The notes beneath the pieces were generated by a model, which had not been told where the DNA came from, did not search any database, and saw only the letters and a list, made by a program, of their open reading frames with translations. Shown in pieces: positions 30,106 through 42,671 of a DNA stretch of 64,000 bases (positions within the stretch are counted from its first letter, which is position 1; each line of letters opens with the position of its first letter). The position numbers were made by a program, and so were the translations under genes. This DNA comes from Bryopsis sp. KO-2023 (taxonomy: Eukaryota; Chlorophyta; Ulvophyceae; Bryopsidales; Bryopsidaceae). The stretch lies in assembly GCA_030272585.1 (NCBI GenBank), contig BSYQ01000001.1, positions 10,927,001 through 10,991,000 of the forward strand, given 5' to 3'.

Positions 30106-33100
30106 TCAACTTTTCAAAGGAGCAGTCGGCGCTTCTGATATACCCAAAGGCTGCAAATTGTTAGGACCCCTGCCGTACCTGATCATTCGGCCATGACCAG
30201 CCATCACACTGCTTGGGACCAGCTTTGGTGTGGCTGGTCGGTTCAATGGCAACTCTTGCATTGGGGATCCCATCAAGCTGCGCCTTTGTAGGGTGGTAGG
30301 CTCCAGTGGGGTGCTGATAGATGTCAATGATCTGCGGGGGGGATGGGGTGACGGGCCAGAGCCTTCAGGAGATGATTTGCCCAAGGACAATCCAATTCCA
30401 TATCTTGCCTGCAGGAAACCCTCTCCTCGTGGCTCATCTGAGTGAAACCAGCGATGCGATGAGACTTGTTTTATGGCGCTTGGATTGGTCGCAAAGACAA
30501 ATCTTTGACTTTGCTTGTAACAGCAAGACATTGATAGTGGTGAAACAGTTGGGCTGAAGGGACTGGAAAGTCAGCACACCATTTTCTGAGCCAAGCAGCA
30601 CAAGGTCATCATTTTCGTCCTTGAAAACGTCTGGATCCCATCCCCTCTCTGCAGTCTCATCATCAGCATCATCGTCTGACATGGTGCCAGGGAAATCTTC
30701 ATCCGCCATCAGCTGTTCCATGATGTAGTCAATTTGCCTCGCAAATGTTTCCCCAGATCGAGATGCCACAGCTTTAAGCAACTCATCCAAACCTCTTGTT
30801 CTTGCAAACACTCGGATGTTGAGCAGTCCAAGAATGGAGTACAGAGTTCCATTGACATAGGTTCGCACCTGAATTTGACACAGCATTATACCCAAATTTC
30901 AGCACTAGGAAAAATATTACTGGTTGACTAGTGATGGCCAAAGGGTCCTCAACATATCTCCTTGAAACACTTTGCATGATTTCCTTCTGGACTTTATTCT
31001 TGGGGAATTTTCTCACCTGGGGGTTGTCGCACTCCAACAGATTCTCTAGCAGTGGCAACAGTTTGTGCATGAGTTCCTCACACTTGGCTTTCCCCTTGGC
31101 ATGTAGAGCCAGATTCATGACAAGCGCTGTACCATACTCCAGTGAAAACTCAGATACCTACGATAGGATCCACAAAAGAACCCTCGTATTTTTCGTAAAC
31201 AAAAAAAAAAGCATATTTGAGTTGATATTCCATGCATTTAACCTACAGTTTCCAGATCTTCCAGCCAGTCGATGACCCATTCCAGAATCCCCATCTCAAT
31301 CATTAAATCTTGCCCTTTTCTACTCCAGCTTAGCTTTTGAAGAGATGCCAAGGCGTATTGGTGGACTGCCGTGTCTTTGGTTGCATCCCCCGATCGTCTG
31401 GGTCCAGCTGGGGATTCAGATGGAGTGCAGATTTCATCTGAAAGTATGTCATGCAGCAAGCCGATTGTGTTCGCTGATGGAAGCAGCAAATACATCCTCC
31501 CCGATAAGTCTGTTGCCAGGACATTGATAAACCTGGCAAGCTCCTCAGTTAGCAGGGAATTCTGTCTTGCCACTGCCGCCTATCGAAGGCACTTACACAA
31601 GGTTACCTTAAACTCACCACACCACCACTCACCAACTGCAAAAGGTACTCATAACTAAGCAATCCTGAGGATTTGTGATTGCGCTTTTCTATTTACAGAA
31701 AAGTGATAATTGTGTTGTACTATTCTAGTCCTACCTCAAGCATCGTTCCACTGGGGCCTGGCGTCTGACAGTTAAGGAGATCATTGCTGGCAATTAGCTG
31801 AATGTGGTTAAAGAAATCTGTGCTTGTTCTGCATTGCACCAGTTGCGATCGGAATGCTTGCATGATTCTCATCACCAGCTCGTCAGGCCCATCCTTTTTC
31901 AAAAACACAAATATGTTGAGAACTCGTTATTCACATACCAAAGCAAACGGAGCCCTTCTACTGTGAATTTTTTGCTCACCTGCATGTCAGTCTTGAGCAG
32001 ACCAAAATCCAGGGTTGACTGTACTTCACCTTCACTTGGGGAAGGCAAGGCTGAGTCTTGACAGTTTCCATTCCCATCCTCCCAAATCATGCTGTCTCGA
32101 ATAATACCCCCTTGTCCACCCATGTCAGATATGGAAACTGTGAGTGCTGCGATGTTAGCATCTTTGCGCATGGAGACCCTACCCAAATAAAAAATAATAA
32201 TTTAGTGATTGTTCCTTCATTTCAAGTTCCTTAAATTTTTTCATGAAGAACACACAGCTCGCGATCTGTTCATATACTGGTTACATCATCCCCACCTTGG
32301 ATTGGGGGAAGTCGCATCAGATGGATCGAGGCCACTCCCTTCTGCAGCTGAGTTGTCAATGCTGCTATACTCTGAATCACCTTCGTCATTGGCACTCACA
32401 GTGCTGGCTTGGTCTTGATTTGACTCTTCAGGAAAAGTTCCATTTTTGGTGTCTCTACTTCTGTGGCTTTCCGCATCCGTTTCACTATTTCCATCACTTC
32501 CGGTGGACTCTTGGCCTGTGTTTTCTTCCCCTTGCACAAAACATGGCATTTTAATAAATCAAATATTCGGTGACATATTCATAGCCACAGTGAAGTATTT
32601 TTGTTTTATCATAATTTCGTTTTGAAAAAATTCGCGACACCCCTCCCCCCCTAACAAACGAAAAATAGGCAGTTTTAACTCATTCGATATCAACTGTGGA
32701 AATCCTCACAGGAAGCAATCACAGGAAACACAAGAAGAAAATGGCTGACCAAAAAACAGAGAGAGAGAAAAATAAAATGAAATTATTTTCAATACCCTGT
32801 GCTTACTCACCCTGTGTCAACTGTTGCCAGCATGTTTGATACAATCTGGGAACTGATATTTCTTCAGGGACAGATTCCAAGAAATCGGTCAAGTTCGATC
32901 TGAGGTCGTCTTTCCATGATTTCTCAAACAAATGGCTGAAAGTTGGATGAGTCCAAGGCTGGGAAACGTAAGGCAGAGCGTAGAACGGAAGGAATTCGTT
33001 GCTATGAGCCAAACTGCCCCCCTTTTCCTCAAGAAAATGCCTCAGATGGTGCATAGGCTTCACCAATGCCTCTTTTGTGATCTCCTCTGCATCAAGTTTT

Positions 33101-34230
33101 TATATAAATCAGCAGCACGCTGTGAACTCGAAAAAAGTTTGAATCTTGAGGGGATTTTCCCTGAATAGCGAGCAACAATTTCCTCCAAGTATATTCCACC
33201 CAGGCTGAAATCCTCAGGTGGCATAGACAGTGTGCATCAAATGAGCAACATATTCTTCCTTCATATTCAGTAAAAACATCATGCAGGTTTTCATTGACTG
33301 CAATCCTTCTGGACCCTTTTTAGTCTGACACAGAATATAACCCTATTTTCTTCCAAAAAAAATGTCCTCACTTTTTCCTTGCGCAAAGCGACTTACCTCC
33401 ATGATTGACACCATAGACAGCAAAATGCAGGTTTAGTTGAAACTCCATCTAGAGCAGCAACACAATGCCAATCAAAAATCAACATCGCTGAAGCTTCCCA
33501 CGTATTGTGAAATTGGATCCAAATTTTTGTGTAGATTTCAACATTGGAGCGTACCGTGACTCACTTTTTGAGCATCTTGATTCTGCTGTTGAAAAGAAAC
33601 TGGAACAATTCGATTCCATAGCTCAAAAAAGTCATCTCTTTGATAAGCATCGAAGCTTTCCAACTGCCACACTCAAAAAACAACTCCAAATAAGCGTACA
33701 TGCACATCAACATATTTGCGAAACTGGGATGGAAGAACAATGTGTGCTTTCCCATCGATTTCCAGCTGTTGTAGAACTATATGAGGCTCAATCAACTTTC
33801 TCAAGAAAACAGGTTCAACGTTGCAGCTTTCAGAATTGTGGAATGATGTTCCAACATGGGATTGTGTGTAAGTATATATCTTGGGTTGTGGTTTCGAAGG
33901 ACATCATACCATTTTCTTTTTGATGTCTGAACCACCTCCGGGCATCAAGCGACCAGAAAGTGAAGAAGCTAGTTGTTGGCGTTTGCATGTTCTTTCAGCA
34001 GCAAAAGCCTGTAAAAATATTCTATCCCTCCTCAGTGCATGAATAACACAAAGTCGACAGCTCTTGCGAAATTCGTATTTGACGACTTTGATGCACCGTT
34101 GCTGTGAATCGATAGCTGCTTTTGTTGGGGCAGTTACCTCCAGTGTCAGTGGAAAGTCGTGGAACTGCAAAAACTCGGAAATGAGGCCATAAAGTGCTTT
34201 GGTAGCGTCTTCTGTTATTTCGTGGGACAT
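30106..34230 (-). CDS. ARMC9: ARMC9-like LisH/armadillo ciliary protein
   Basis: ARMC9 is a basal-body and ciliary-base protein, mutated in Joubert syndrome in humans. The N-terminus (start 34,230) is a LisH motif: ALYGLISEFLQFHDFPLTLE, continued by AFAAERTCKRQQL in the next exon. Further exons follow the human protein in order. They encode FDAYQRDDFFELWNRIVP near 33,600, MEFQLNLHFAVYGVNHG near 33,440, and SLAHSNEFLPFYALPYV near 32,980 (human LSQTTEFLPFYALPFV). Then come armadillo-like repeats from 31.6 to 30.8 kb, including VRTYVNGTLYSILGLLNIR (human IQPYVNGALYSILSVPSIR). An acidic linker follows, and a Pro/Arg-rich tail ends at 30,106. About 11 exons with canonical borders. The gene is convergent with the AFG2B-like gene, 318 bp away. 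Identity is very firm; the low-complexity exon near 32,290-32,530 is the least certain part. Confidence 0.93.
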
Positions 34231-34846
34231 GGTGACGCATATGCAAGAAGACGTCGAGATATCTCGGCCGACGTCTTATATGTGTACGCCAGAAGGATTT
34301 CTGTATTGATTTGTCAGTTATCTGGGGGAACAAATTCGGACTTCGATCCTGAATGAAGTCACTACTTTCTTGGGTGGAGGGCGTCTTTCTTGAATTGATT
34401 GAGTTAGTCTGGCCCACAGTGAACAAAGTTACAATTCGAGGAAAAAACACATGATTGACAGGTATTTCCCAAGAATAAACCCAACCGCACAAAACAATCT
34501 CAACAAGAAGCACACCCATCCTAAGTCTAAGTCCCACATACATATGAATCATTTTGGTTCTACAGTCACTTCCATAATTGCAGGTATGAGAAATTCCTGT
34601 CAAAATCGAGGTGGTAGATCAGACCCACTATTTCCTGAAGAGAAGAACACAAATCATTCAAAACCCAAGAAAACCAACCAAATCCAAATTTCTAGAACCA
34701 CCAAAGTACACAAAAGATCATCTCATTTTTTAGCTCTTCAATCCTTTCTGAATTAGTCACTAAGAGCACACGTGATGGGGTACAGATCAGAGTCAGTTAA
34801 AGCCAACCGAACACGTAAAAACCTAATATCTTTTCCGAAATAGCTT
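34231..34846. other. Spacer between ARMC9 and histone-fold gene
   Basis: About 600 bp lie between the ARMC9 start and the stop of the next minus-strand gene. It should hold the ARMC9 promoter and the other gene's 3' untranslated region. It is A-rich, with no frame I can support, no repeat and no RNA gene. Confidence 0.5.
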
Positions 34847-35964
34847 TTATAAACCATTCTTGCCTCGTCCTTCTCTCTGCATCGCTTGGCGGGCTTGCTC
34901 GATCAGAACAGAGGCCTTCACCTTTTGTGGAACGAAATCTGGACCAGACGAGTGCAACAACTTTAGCCGAGATGCTTTGATCATTCTAATAACATAAGAA
35001 AAGCATGGGACCCCAGCCTGAGTCAGACAGTCTTTTTCATCAAAACAAGATATGCTATCCAGTCCTACCTTTCAGGAACTCAAGTGCCGGCCAAGTTTGA
35101 ACTGTTTTAGCTGTCTCAAAAAGGAAAGCACACACGCACAATCAATCCAACAGCCACAATGACATGCATTCCTGGAAAAATTCCTCTCGTCCAATCCACC
35201 TTTCCACAACATGGATCTTGAAATAGTTTGAGTGTTTGAGAAAAACCATCCTTACCAACGTCTTTGTAAGAGAGGAGTCGTCGATTATCCGACAGCATGA
35301 CTTTCCCTGATCGTGATGCCATTTCATCTAGAAACAATTCCTGAAATACAAAATAACTCGTTGAAGCAGCTCTATGTTTGAAACATCATGGAATGATCGG
35401 CTGATGCTGAAATTTCATTTGACAACGCATCGAAACATGAAAAAGCCACGGAGTCCAAGAATTTTCAAGTTATTAAAGCATTGACTGAAACGTACCGTAG
35501 CTCTGGCCACCACAAAACTGGCTTCTCCTGTTACTGCCCTCACACCTTCGTGTTTCATCATCTTTTTAATCCGATTGAATGGCAGCGTCTAACACAATCA
35601 AGCATCTTCATCATTACATAGTTTAGCAAATCAGGGAATCATGAGGATGCAGTATAAACGAATATTGTACCTTGCACAGGAAAAAGTATACTGGAAATAA
35701 CATTCAGACACACTAAAAATAACCTTGATCTCATGCAGTTCGAAAATACCCCCTTGAAGCCTTCCACAACAGAACTTCTGCAACAATAGTGAAATTTCGG
35801 TGTTATTGGACGTGATAGACTGGCACTGGAAAGTTGGGTCTGCTCACAGTGGCTGGAGACTCAGGCTCCTTCGAAGCGGTTGCAACGCTGCCAGTTCGCC
35901 CCTCCACAGCGGGCGTACTTTGCATGCTTACGCCTGCCTCAGCAGAAGTCTGGGGGGTGTCCAT
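34847..35964 (-). CDS. NF-YC / DPB3-like histone-fold protein
   Basis: Six exons join in frame to 172 residues: 35,964-35,848; 35,777-35,724; 35,588-35,496; 35,340-35,256; 35,110-35,069; 34,974-34,847. After a 39-residue Ser/Thr/Pro-rich N-terminal exon comes an H2A-type histone fold. It opens TLPFNRIKKMMKHEGVRAVT (helix 1), continues EASFVVARATELFLDEMA (helix 2), then RRLLSYKDV and TWPALEFLK (helix 3). The pattern LP-x-x-RIKK-x-MK and ATELF is that of NF-YC, CHRAC-15/POLE4 and Dpb3 subunits, which pair with an H2B-like partner. The short length and absence of Gln-rich tails favour the Dpb3/POLE4/NF-YC10-like class over classical NF-YC. The C-terminal acceptor was chosen because the nearer one gives an immediate stop. 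It shares a 168-bp promoter with uS5m. Confidence 0.8.
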
Positions 35965-36132
35965 TTCTACGAACGCAATCAGACAAAAACGAAATCCTGA
36001 AGGAACAGGGCCTTGTGAACCTCTGTGCCAGAATCTCAGTCTGTCATGCGTTTGGGTGCGTTCTCGATTTGTCAATAACGCTCCCAGATAAACTTGGCGT
36101 GATGTGCTCAGCACTTGGCCAGCGCTTCGCCA
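35965..36132. promoter_or_regulatory. Shared divergent promoter, histone-fold protein / uS5m
   Basis: Only 168 bp separate the two opposite start codons, so both 5' leaders and promoters must be compact or overlap. No TATA box is seen. Inferred from arrangement. Confidence 0.5.
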
Positions 36133-38353
36133 ATGCTTCGAAGTATCGCTTGCGGCGTTGGATGCTTGGAAACATGTTTCGTTGGAGGAGGCGCGAGAGC
36201 TGCACTAGCGACGCTCGTGGGTGGAACGAATCTCGATGGGAGGGAGTTTCATGCGCCTTCAGAACGGGACGAGTGCCGCCGACGTCACCTGGTCGGTCGA
36301 AAATAGAAAGATATTGCACACCCCTCCTGATGATCACGGCAATTCGACAATTTTTTGTTTTGATTAACAGTGGACATTACCATAGAGCAGAACAATGTGT
36401 CAAATTCTCACATAGCTGATTTGCTCTTCTTAGGAACATCCCCATTCTCGAAATCAGACCCAATGTTCCAGCAGTGCCGCATTACCAAAACATCACTGCT
36501 ATCCCCAGAGGAACAACTGGAGAGGATACCATTCTCATCGCCCCTTTGATCATCGACACATTGCATGCCGTTTCTTCAGTGATACACCCACAGATCCTCC
36601 AGATGATGAAGGACGTGGTGATGCCTCAGACCCTCCTGCTGGTGAAGGTGAGAATGGGGGGGGGGGCATACCAGCCTGAAATTCTGGTGTTTCAATCTTA
36701 CAGCAAGCATGATTGCTCTTTGTCAAATTCCTTTGATATGGATAGTTGGAGTTTTTCGAAAAGTATTTGGTGGGTCAATTTATCAGGTGAGGAGCGCGAT
36801 GTTTCGGATTCTCATGGAGGTGATGATGTGGAAGGAGATGAGGAGGACGAAGGAAGGAGTGTCTTGCATCAGGTTGGGTCGATCTCATCGAAGTGGAACG
36901 ACATGTTTTTCTCAGCTGAGATTCAAAGCAGCCAGATGCAAGTGGATTTTTGCATAGACTCAACATTTGAGAATGATCTGGTCTTGCTATTTCTCGAAAA
37001 TCGGGAATCAAGGCGATCGGAAGATTGAATGGTTGTGGGAGACGTCGATTTCTGCTGTTTGCAGAATAAGTTGATCTGACACTGTAGTGTTGACAGCTGG
37101 ACGAGGATGGTAATTTGAGGGGCGACCCTTTGGAAGGGGAAGAAGGCGATCCGGAGACTCAAAGCACCTCTGCTGGGGATGGTGAGGAAGAGGAAGACGT
37201 GGATCCTGAATCGGAAGAAGGGAGTGAGGAGGACAAAACAGAGGCGGAGCTGAGGGCCATGGACGGGGAAGAACGATATGAAGCGATGTTCAACCAGTGG
37301 TACCGGTCTCCCACCAAGAACAGGTATGTCGTGGAATTTGCAGGTTTCAGTACATTAGGCCCTCTGCTGTGAAACTGAGTGATACCTGGACCAGTATTTG
37401 TCACAGTACAACATCAAGATTGAATGCATGGCAGATGTATGATCAGGTTACATGTTCAGTGGATAACAAGATGGACGAAAGGAGCCAGAATCACTGGTAA
37501 AGCTGCGTTGCTGAAGTTTTACTTGTGTGTGAAAAGGCACCTGCTCCGTGAACTGATTTCGCCGAGGGTTTTAGATGACCTTGAGAGATGGACATATGAT
37601 CCAAATGATGACATCAATGAGAAGGATTTCCACGATTACTTGGTCGACATCCGAGCCTCCCAAAAAGCTGTCAAATCTGGAAGGATAGTGCGATACAGAG
37701 CCATGGTTGTGGTCGGAAATCTGAAGGTCAGTGTGTTTGTTCGTCGCTTTTGCATTCCTCCTGACTGGGATTGGTTTTCTTCTGGAGCTAAATTGGGTTG
37801 GTCCGGCTCTATTTTTTTTTTTTGTAGGGATTATGCTCATATGGAACCAGTAAGGCTGCAACTGTGCAAGCTGCAATTGAAAATGCAAAGAAGAGGGCAC
37901 TGAAGACATTGATATTTATTCCTCGTTACCGAGAGCACACGATCTTCGAGCAGTCCAGCGCTAAATGCACAGCTACCAAGGTGATTTCCTGTGGATATTT
38001 CTTTTGCATATAATATAATACAATAGCTTCCTGTTTCAATGGAGTGATGGGAGAGGAGAGAAGGTGACTGCAAGTGCTTGTCAGTGGTATGGTTTCAGGT
38101 GTTGATGTGGCCACGATCACGAGGCTTTGGAGTTCGATGCAATGATGTTTTGTACCAAGTTTGTGAATTGATTGGTCTTCAAGACATAAGCATCAAGGTT
38201 ATCGGGTCACGGAGTAAATTCAACACGATACGGGCATTTTTTGATGCCCTGGAGAAAACTCGATCTGCATTGGAGATGGCAGAAGAGAAGGGAGTGTATC
38301 TGAGGGAACGATGTCTGTTTGCACCGCCAGCAAGCATGAAGAATTATGTGTGA
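36133..38353 (+). CDS. MRPS5: Mitochondrial small-subunit ribosomal protein uS5m
   Basis: The 3' exons encode the whole S5 core. The double-stranded-RNA-binding half runs ASQKAVKSGRIVRYRAMVVV, then GLCSYGTSKAATVQAAIENA. The C-terminal S5 domain follows: VLMWPRSRGFGVRCNDVLYQ, then LIGLQDISIKVIGSRSKFNT, ending at 38,353. The N-terminus (start 36,133, MLRSIACGVGCLETCF) is a good mitochondrial presequence, with a possible cleavage site at RFFS in the second exon. Between presequence and core lies a strongly acidic linker (36,786-37,322) built from Glu/Asp runs. I used phase 0 for exon 2 (begins 36,434); another open frame there has no family match. Exons between 37,325 and 37,540 are not settled. 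It acts in the mitochondrial ribosome's decoding subunit. Confidence 0.88.
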
Positions 38354-39218
38354 AATGGGGGAAGGGGGAGAATGTAGGATGGCTAGTCTCCCCCTCTTTT
38401 AATACTTCATCAGCAAACATAGATGTTGTTTCAACCAGCAATACCTTAGGTGTCATGATGACATTGTCTATTTTGTTACACCCCTGGACTTTGGTTCCAA
38501 CCTGAGCATAAAAAGGATGAACACTGTATCCTGCCTTGGCCAATTCCCTCTGCAATCAACCCACTCCAGCCCAAGAACTACGGCAGGCCTCCACTGCTAT
38601 TTCGATCATCCTAATGAAATCGGAGGGGGATGACTCTTGGGTGCAGGCCACTATTTTCAATGCACAACGTATTTTGCTGACACATCTATGGACTCGTTGG
38701 CTGGTCAGACTGGCCGCAGATGATTTTGCTGCTGGTGTGCATGGAAATGGAAGCAGAATCTGAAGGATCCGATGTTAGCAATGCTGATGTCCCATCAGTG
38801 GCGCCCCCGAATCAGACCCTCTCTTTGTATGGGAGAAATCATCCAGCAACTGGACGATATTTTTGTGTCTGGAAGAAGCCGAGAAAAGTGGGCTGGAATC
38901 GTGATCCCCCTCGAACAAGAAGCGATCAATTACCAACAAAACCCAAAACAGATGCAGGTCCCATCATACTGGATTTTGCAGCTGGCGGCAGGAAGAATGA
39001 CGGACTGTGCGGTTGAAGATGATGCTGTTCGCCTCTTGCACGAGGGCCTGTTATTAATTTGTGATGATGCTCTACAACCCCATTTTGTGGTTGGGAAGGC
39101 CAACGCAAACAAAGCGAAGTGGGTGCGGGCCGCAACAGCTAAAACATTCTGATTTGGCACGCAAGCGATAAGTATTGGTTTCTCCTTCCTTGCGTTACGA
39201 ACCGGCTATTAAAGTACA
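38354..39218. other. Unassigned stretch with competing short frames
   Basis: These 865 bp lie between uS5m and the next plus-strand gene. Plus-strand frames at 38,536-38,763 and 38,772-39,152 (the latter containing LLHEGLLLICDDALQPHFVV) look protein-like, but splice signals do not join them cleanly. The minus strand is also open over 38,570-38,740. Neither reading matches a family I know. It could be an extra small gene or the 3' untranslated region of uS5m. Confidence 0.35.
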
Positions 39219-41027
39219 ATGCCAACGAAATCCGGAGACTCGAAGAGCAGTGAGGGCAAGGGGTCGCCTCGCAGCGTTTTGGCTGACAGGAAACTGGTGA
39301 GTTGGTGTTGCGGATCTCTTTCCCTTTGAAAGTCAACGCGGATCTATGTTTCGGATATCGGTTTGTGTTGTGTTGATGGCCTGTTTTGTGTGACGTCGAC
39401 AACAGGATAGGTTTGCGAAACCCGCGTCAGTATCTTACACCCGAGACGGTGAGGCTGCTATTGCTTCTTACACAAGCACGAGTTGTATTGGTGTCGAGTC
39501 GTCTTTGTGCGACGAGACGTCGCTTGGGGCGTTACTGCGTTAGGGTACTGCTTGTGTATTGGGCATGTGTCGACCTAGTTGTTGACTGGTGCTTTTCTTT
39601 GCTGGACTCTGCAGGCAGGCCCTTCGTTGGGCTCCCGGACGAACCTTCGATCGAAGTTCGCAGGTATTGATCGCTCTGACGCTTAAGGGGGCTCTTTGCA
39701 AAACAGTCAGCGTACTGCTACGACGACTGAACACAAGTCGGCAGTCCTGACCTTGGCTGTGTATGAGCGTGCATCGATGGACTGACTGGGCTCGTTGCTT
39801 GTAGACACGCTATCGAAGCGAAGTGGGCTAGGATGCCTAACAAAGTGTCTCGGAAGATGGAGGTGAAGCCCACCCCCTTCACCCGAGCGCAGGGAGGCGT
39901 GAGGAAGGTGGGAATATGGTCATGCCCTCAAAGAATGATTAATATGGATGAGATTATTGTCCTCATGATTATTTTTAGAAAGGGGAATCATCATTGGAAA
40001 GCAACAGCAGCAGTCCACACAAAACAATTTCGAAGATGATCTTTTCGAAAAAATGAAAAAACTTATGTGCCGAATTCAACTTGGTGAGGTGTGGCACGGC
40101 ACATCTGAACGAAAATTCCTCAATTGGAAAACAAATCTGATCTAATTTGAGAGGGGTCAAATTCTAAAATTGACAACAGAATCTTGTTTTCGTTTCGGGA
40201 ATAGCTCCGAAGGAGTGTGTCTAACCCCACTTATCTCACGTCCATCGACAACATGGTCGTACCCCGCACTCGCGATGCATTACACAGAAGGGTACGCCGT
40301 CGCAATTGCGACCTGAAATCACACAAGCTATTTTGAATAAACCAGAAAATCGATGAATTTTCTTCAAAAACACACCAGGAGAGAAAATTTTCTCAATTCG
40401 CAGAGTGCCGCCTTTGCTCAAAAGCTTTTCTCAGCAACAGAAACGTTCTGGATACCAAGGAAAATCCCTTTCACAGAAACGGAGGATGCTGAGTAGTTTC
40501 TATTTTTAGAGGGAGGGGAAATCACTTCTGGAAGTTTTATGGTCTGAAAGTGTTTTGGAGTATCTTCAGGACTCTTCCCAATCAAGAAGGTTCGCTGCTC
40601 GAGGGCAGTTCGAAGCTGCAATTCTGGCCCGAAGAGAGAGCGAAGATTTGGGGAGTTCAAAGTTTCTCGCCCAAAGGGCAGCATGCATTGAGATGGACAG
40701 AGTTAGGCGGGAGGAAGCCCAGCTTCTCACGAAGTTTCCTCACGGGGCCACGGTAAGAAAAACATCCATTATCTCTGCTTAATGTCAGATCTGTTTGATG
40801 TTGCATTTTGTGGTTTGGAATGGCCTTTTGGTGAAAACAAGATGCGGTTTCGAATTAATATATATTTATGTATGTATGAATGTACCAATGTATTTTATTG
40901 TGCATTAAGTACTGAGGGGATTTTTTACCTCCAGAAACATATGGCCCACAAGCACTCCGTTGCTCACAGCACAGATTTGCCAGGACTTGGATATGATCAG
41001 AAGCCCCAGCCTCTCGGAAGGTCATGA
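39219..41027 (+). CDS. Unrecognised basic protein, multi-exon
   Basis: The product is unknown. Clear exons: 39,219-39,296 (MPTKSGDSKSSEGKGSPRSV), 39,406-39,448, 39,615-39,663 (RPFVGLPDEPSIEVR), 39,805-39,907 (WARMPNKVSRKMEVKP), 40,570-40,752 and 40,935-41,027. All join in phase apart from the 39.98-40.5 kb section, where the exon chain is unclear: a Gln-rich frame with FEDDLFEKMKKLM looks best but needs a phase change. The 40,570 exon encodes a charged helix (FEAAILARRESEDLGSSKF, then EMDRVRREEAQLL). The C-terminus is PGLGYDQKPQPLGRS. No membrane segment or signal peptide is visible. The start has an upstream spacer with no competing ATG in frame. Confidence 0.6.
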
Positions 41028-42671
41028 GTAATATCAGGAAGTTGAATTAAAAAAAGAGAAAAGGAGAAAAGTCGAAAAAAAAAAAGAAAAAAAAAAAGAA
41101 TCCAACAAACAAAAAAGCAGATTGAAGTGTGATATGAAATCAAGGAGTATCCCCGACATGAACCCCATTATTTTCCAAAAAAACAAGTTGTTGGCATTGT
41201 GTTCATAGAATTATTGTTCATATATTATACACCTCCCCTTTTCTATTCGAAAAGGCGTTCTGATTTTTCTCTAGAGACAGAATGAATTTGCCATTTCCAG
41301 GGAAGCCTCATCGAAAAGAATTTGCGACATCTGGGTTCTCACAAAACAAAAAACTAGACAAAAAAAAAGAAGAATAATGGAAAAAATACCATCTCAAGAG
41401 AGTGGATGGTCGTTCCTAGAATTCGCAAAAATTTCATGCAGATGTCGAATTTTCCCTGATTTCTTTTTTCTTATTAGTGGCTGATTTTGCCAAATGTGCT
41501 CCGGTGAGTGTCATCTCCTGAGGAAAGTTCTAAGGAAAAATAGTGATTTGAAAAAAGAATTTAAAAAAAAATCAAAACAATGCATATATTCTGTTTCTCG
41601 TCAGTGTGATAATCTGAAACTCTTTTTTGAAAATTGCGACAAGTTGAATGTTGGGATGCAGAAACTCATCTATTTTGGATGAGTAGATGGTGAGGTTGAT
41701 AAAACAACAAAAAGAAAAAAGAAAAGAAAAAGCAAGCCTACGGGTGGGGTGAGCGGGGTGGAAGCCGGTGTTTTTTGTTATCTTTTTTTCTTTCCCATCC
41801 TACCTTTTTCTTGTTGATGGACCTTTGTGGCACATTTTTGAAGTGTGATTGTTTCGCTTGTTGCATTTGCTAATAGAATTATTGGGGGAGACGATAAGTT
41901 GGTTCAAATCGTAGTTGATGCTTGGTGATAGGCAAGCGGAAAGAAAAAGAACACAAAAAAAAACACAGATTGCAAGCTGAGATCGAATGACTTGCCAGCA
42001 TTAATTGTTGATCAAACTGTCCAAATTTAGGGGGGTCTGGTGGTGAGGGGGGGTGGTTTTTTACAATTTTGATGGTGGGATATGGTGTGATAGGAGTGGT
42101 GTAACTGATGGCAAGCATTGTAATATGCAATCGATGATTCTGTATATTGATCGTGGCTCTGTTGCTGCCCACAGGAAAGTTCCTTGTACACACTCACACT
42201 CGCGTGTGCACTGAAAAAATCAAGAAAAGTTGCTCATTGGATCACATCTGCACTGGAAAATGAAAATACAGGGCAGCTCTGTAGGAAGACTGGGCAGGTA
42301 AAAAACACTGGCAGGTAAAAAACACTGCATCCATACCATCTGCTGTTTTCTGGTTAATGAAAAGAGATAAGAGGGGGTGGTGTGTTTGGAGTTAATAATG
42401 AGGCACAAATACATTATTAAACAAACACATGAATTCCCCCTCCCAACCAAAAACACCTTTTGGGGGGGAAATATACCAATGAGTACTGCACACACAACTG
42501 CACATAATTTGCACCAAGTCCCATGACTGACTGCTCTACGTTCACCAAAATCAGTGTTTTCTCTCGATTCAATTCCCCGATGCAACTCGGGATCCGACCA
42601 AATGTTCACCCCCCTTCCTGCTTGAAGATAATTCGAAATTCATGTGGCTTGAACTGAGTTCAAGTTTCCGG
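41028..42671. other. AT-rich gap between convergent genes
   Basis: About 1.6 kb of A-rich and T-rich DNA between the unrecognised plus-strand gene and the unrecognised minus-strand gene. It includes the 17-bp tandem repeat at 42,293. Open frames here (for example antisense 42,220-42,609) are low-complexity and unsupported. It probably holds two 3' untranslated regions plus spacer. Confidence 0.5.
42293..42326. repeat. 17-bp tandem duplication
   Basis: The unit GGCAGGTAAAAAACACT occurs twice in direct tandem without mismatch, in the gap between two convergent genes. Confidence 0.8.

Noticed and set aside
42220-42609. 129-residue minus-strand frame in the gap left of the 145-residue protein gene
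   Set aside because: Cys/Phe-rich low-complexity translation over simple repeats, overlapping the tandem duplication, with no splice or family support.
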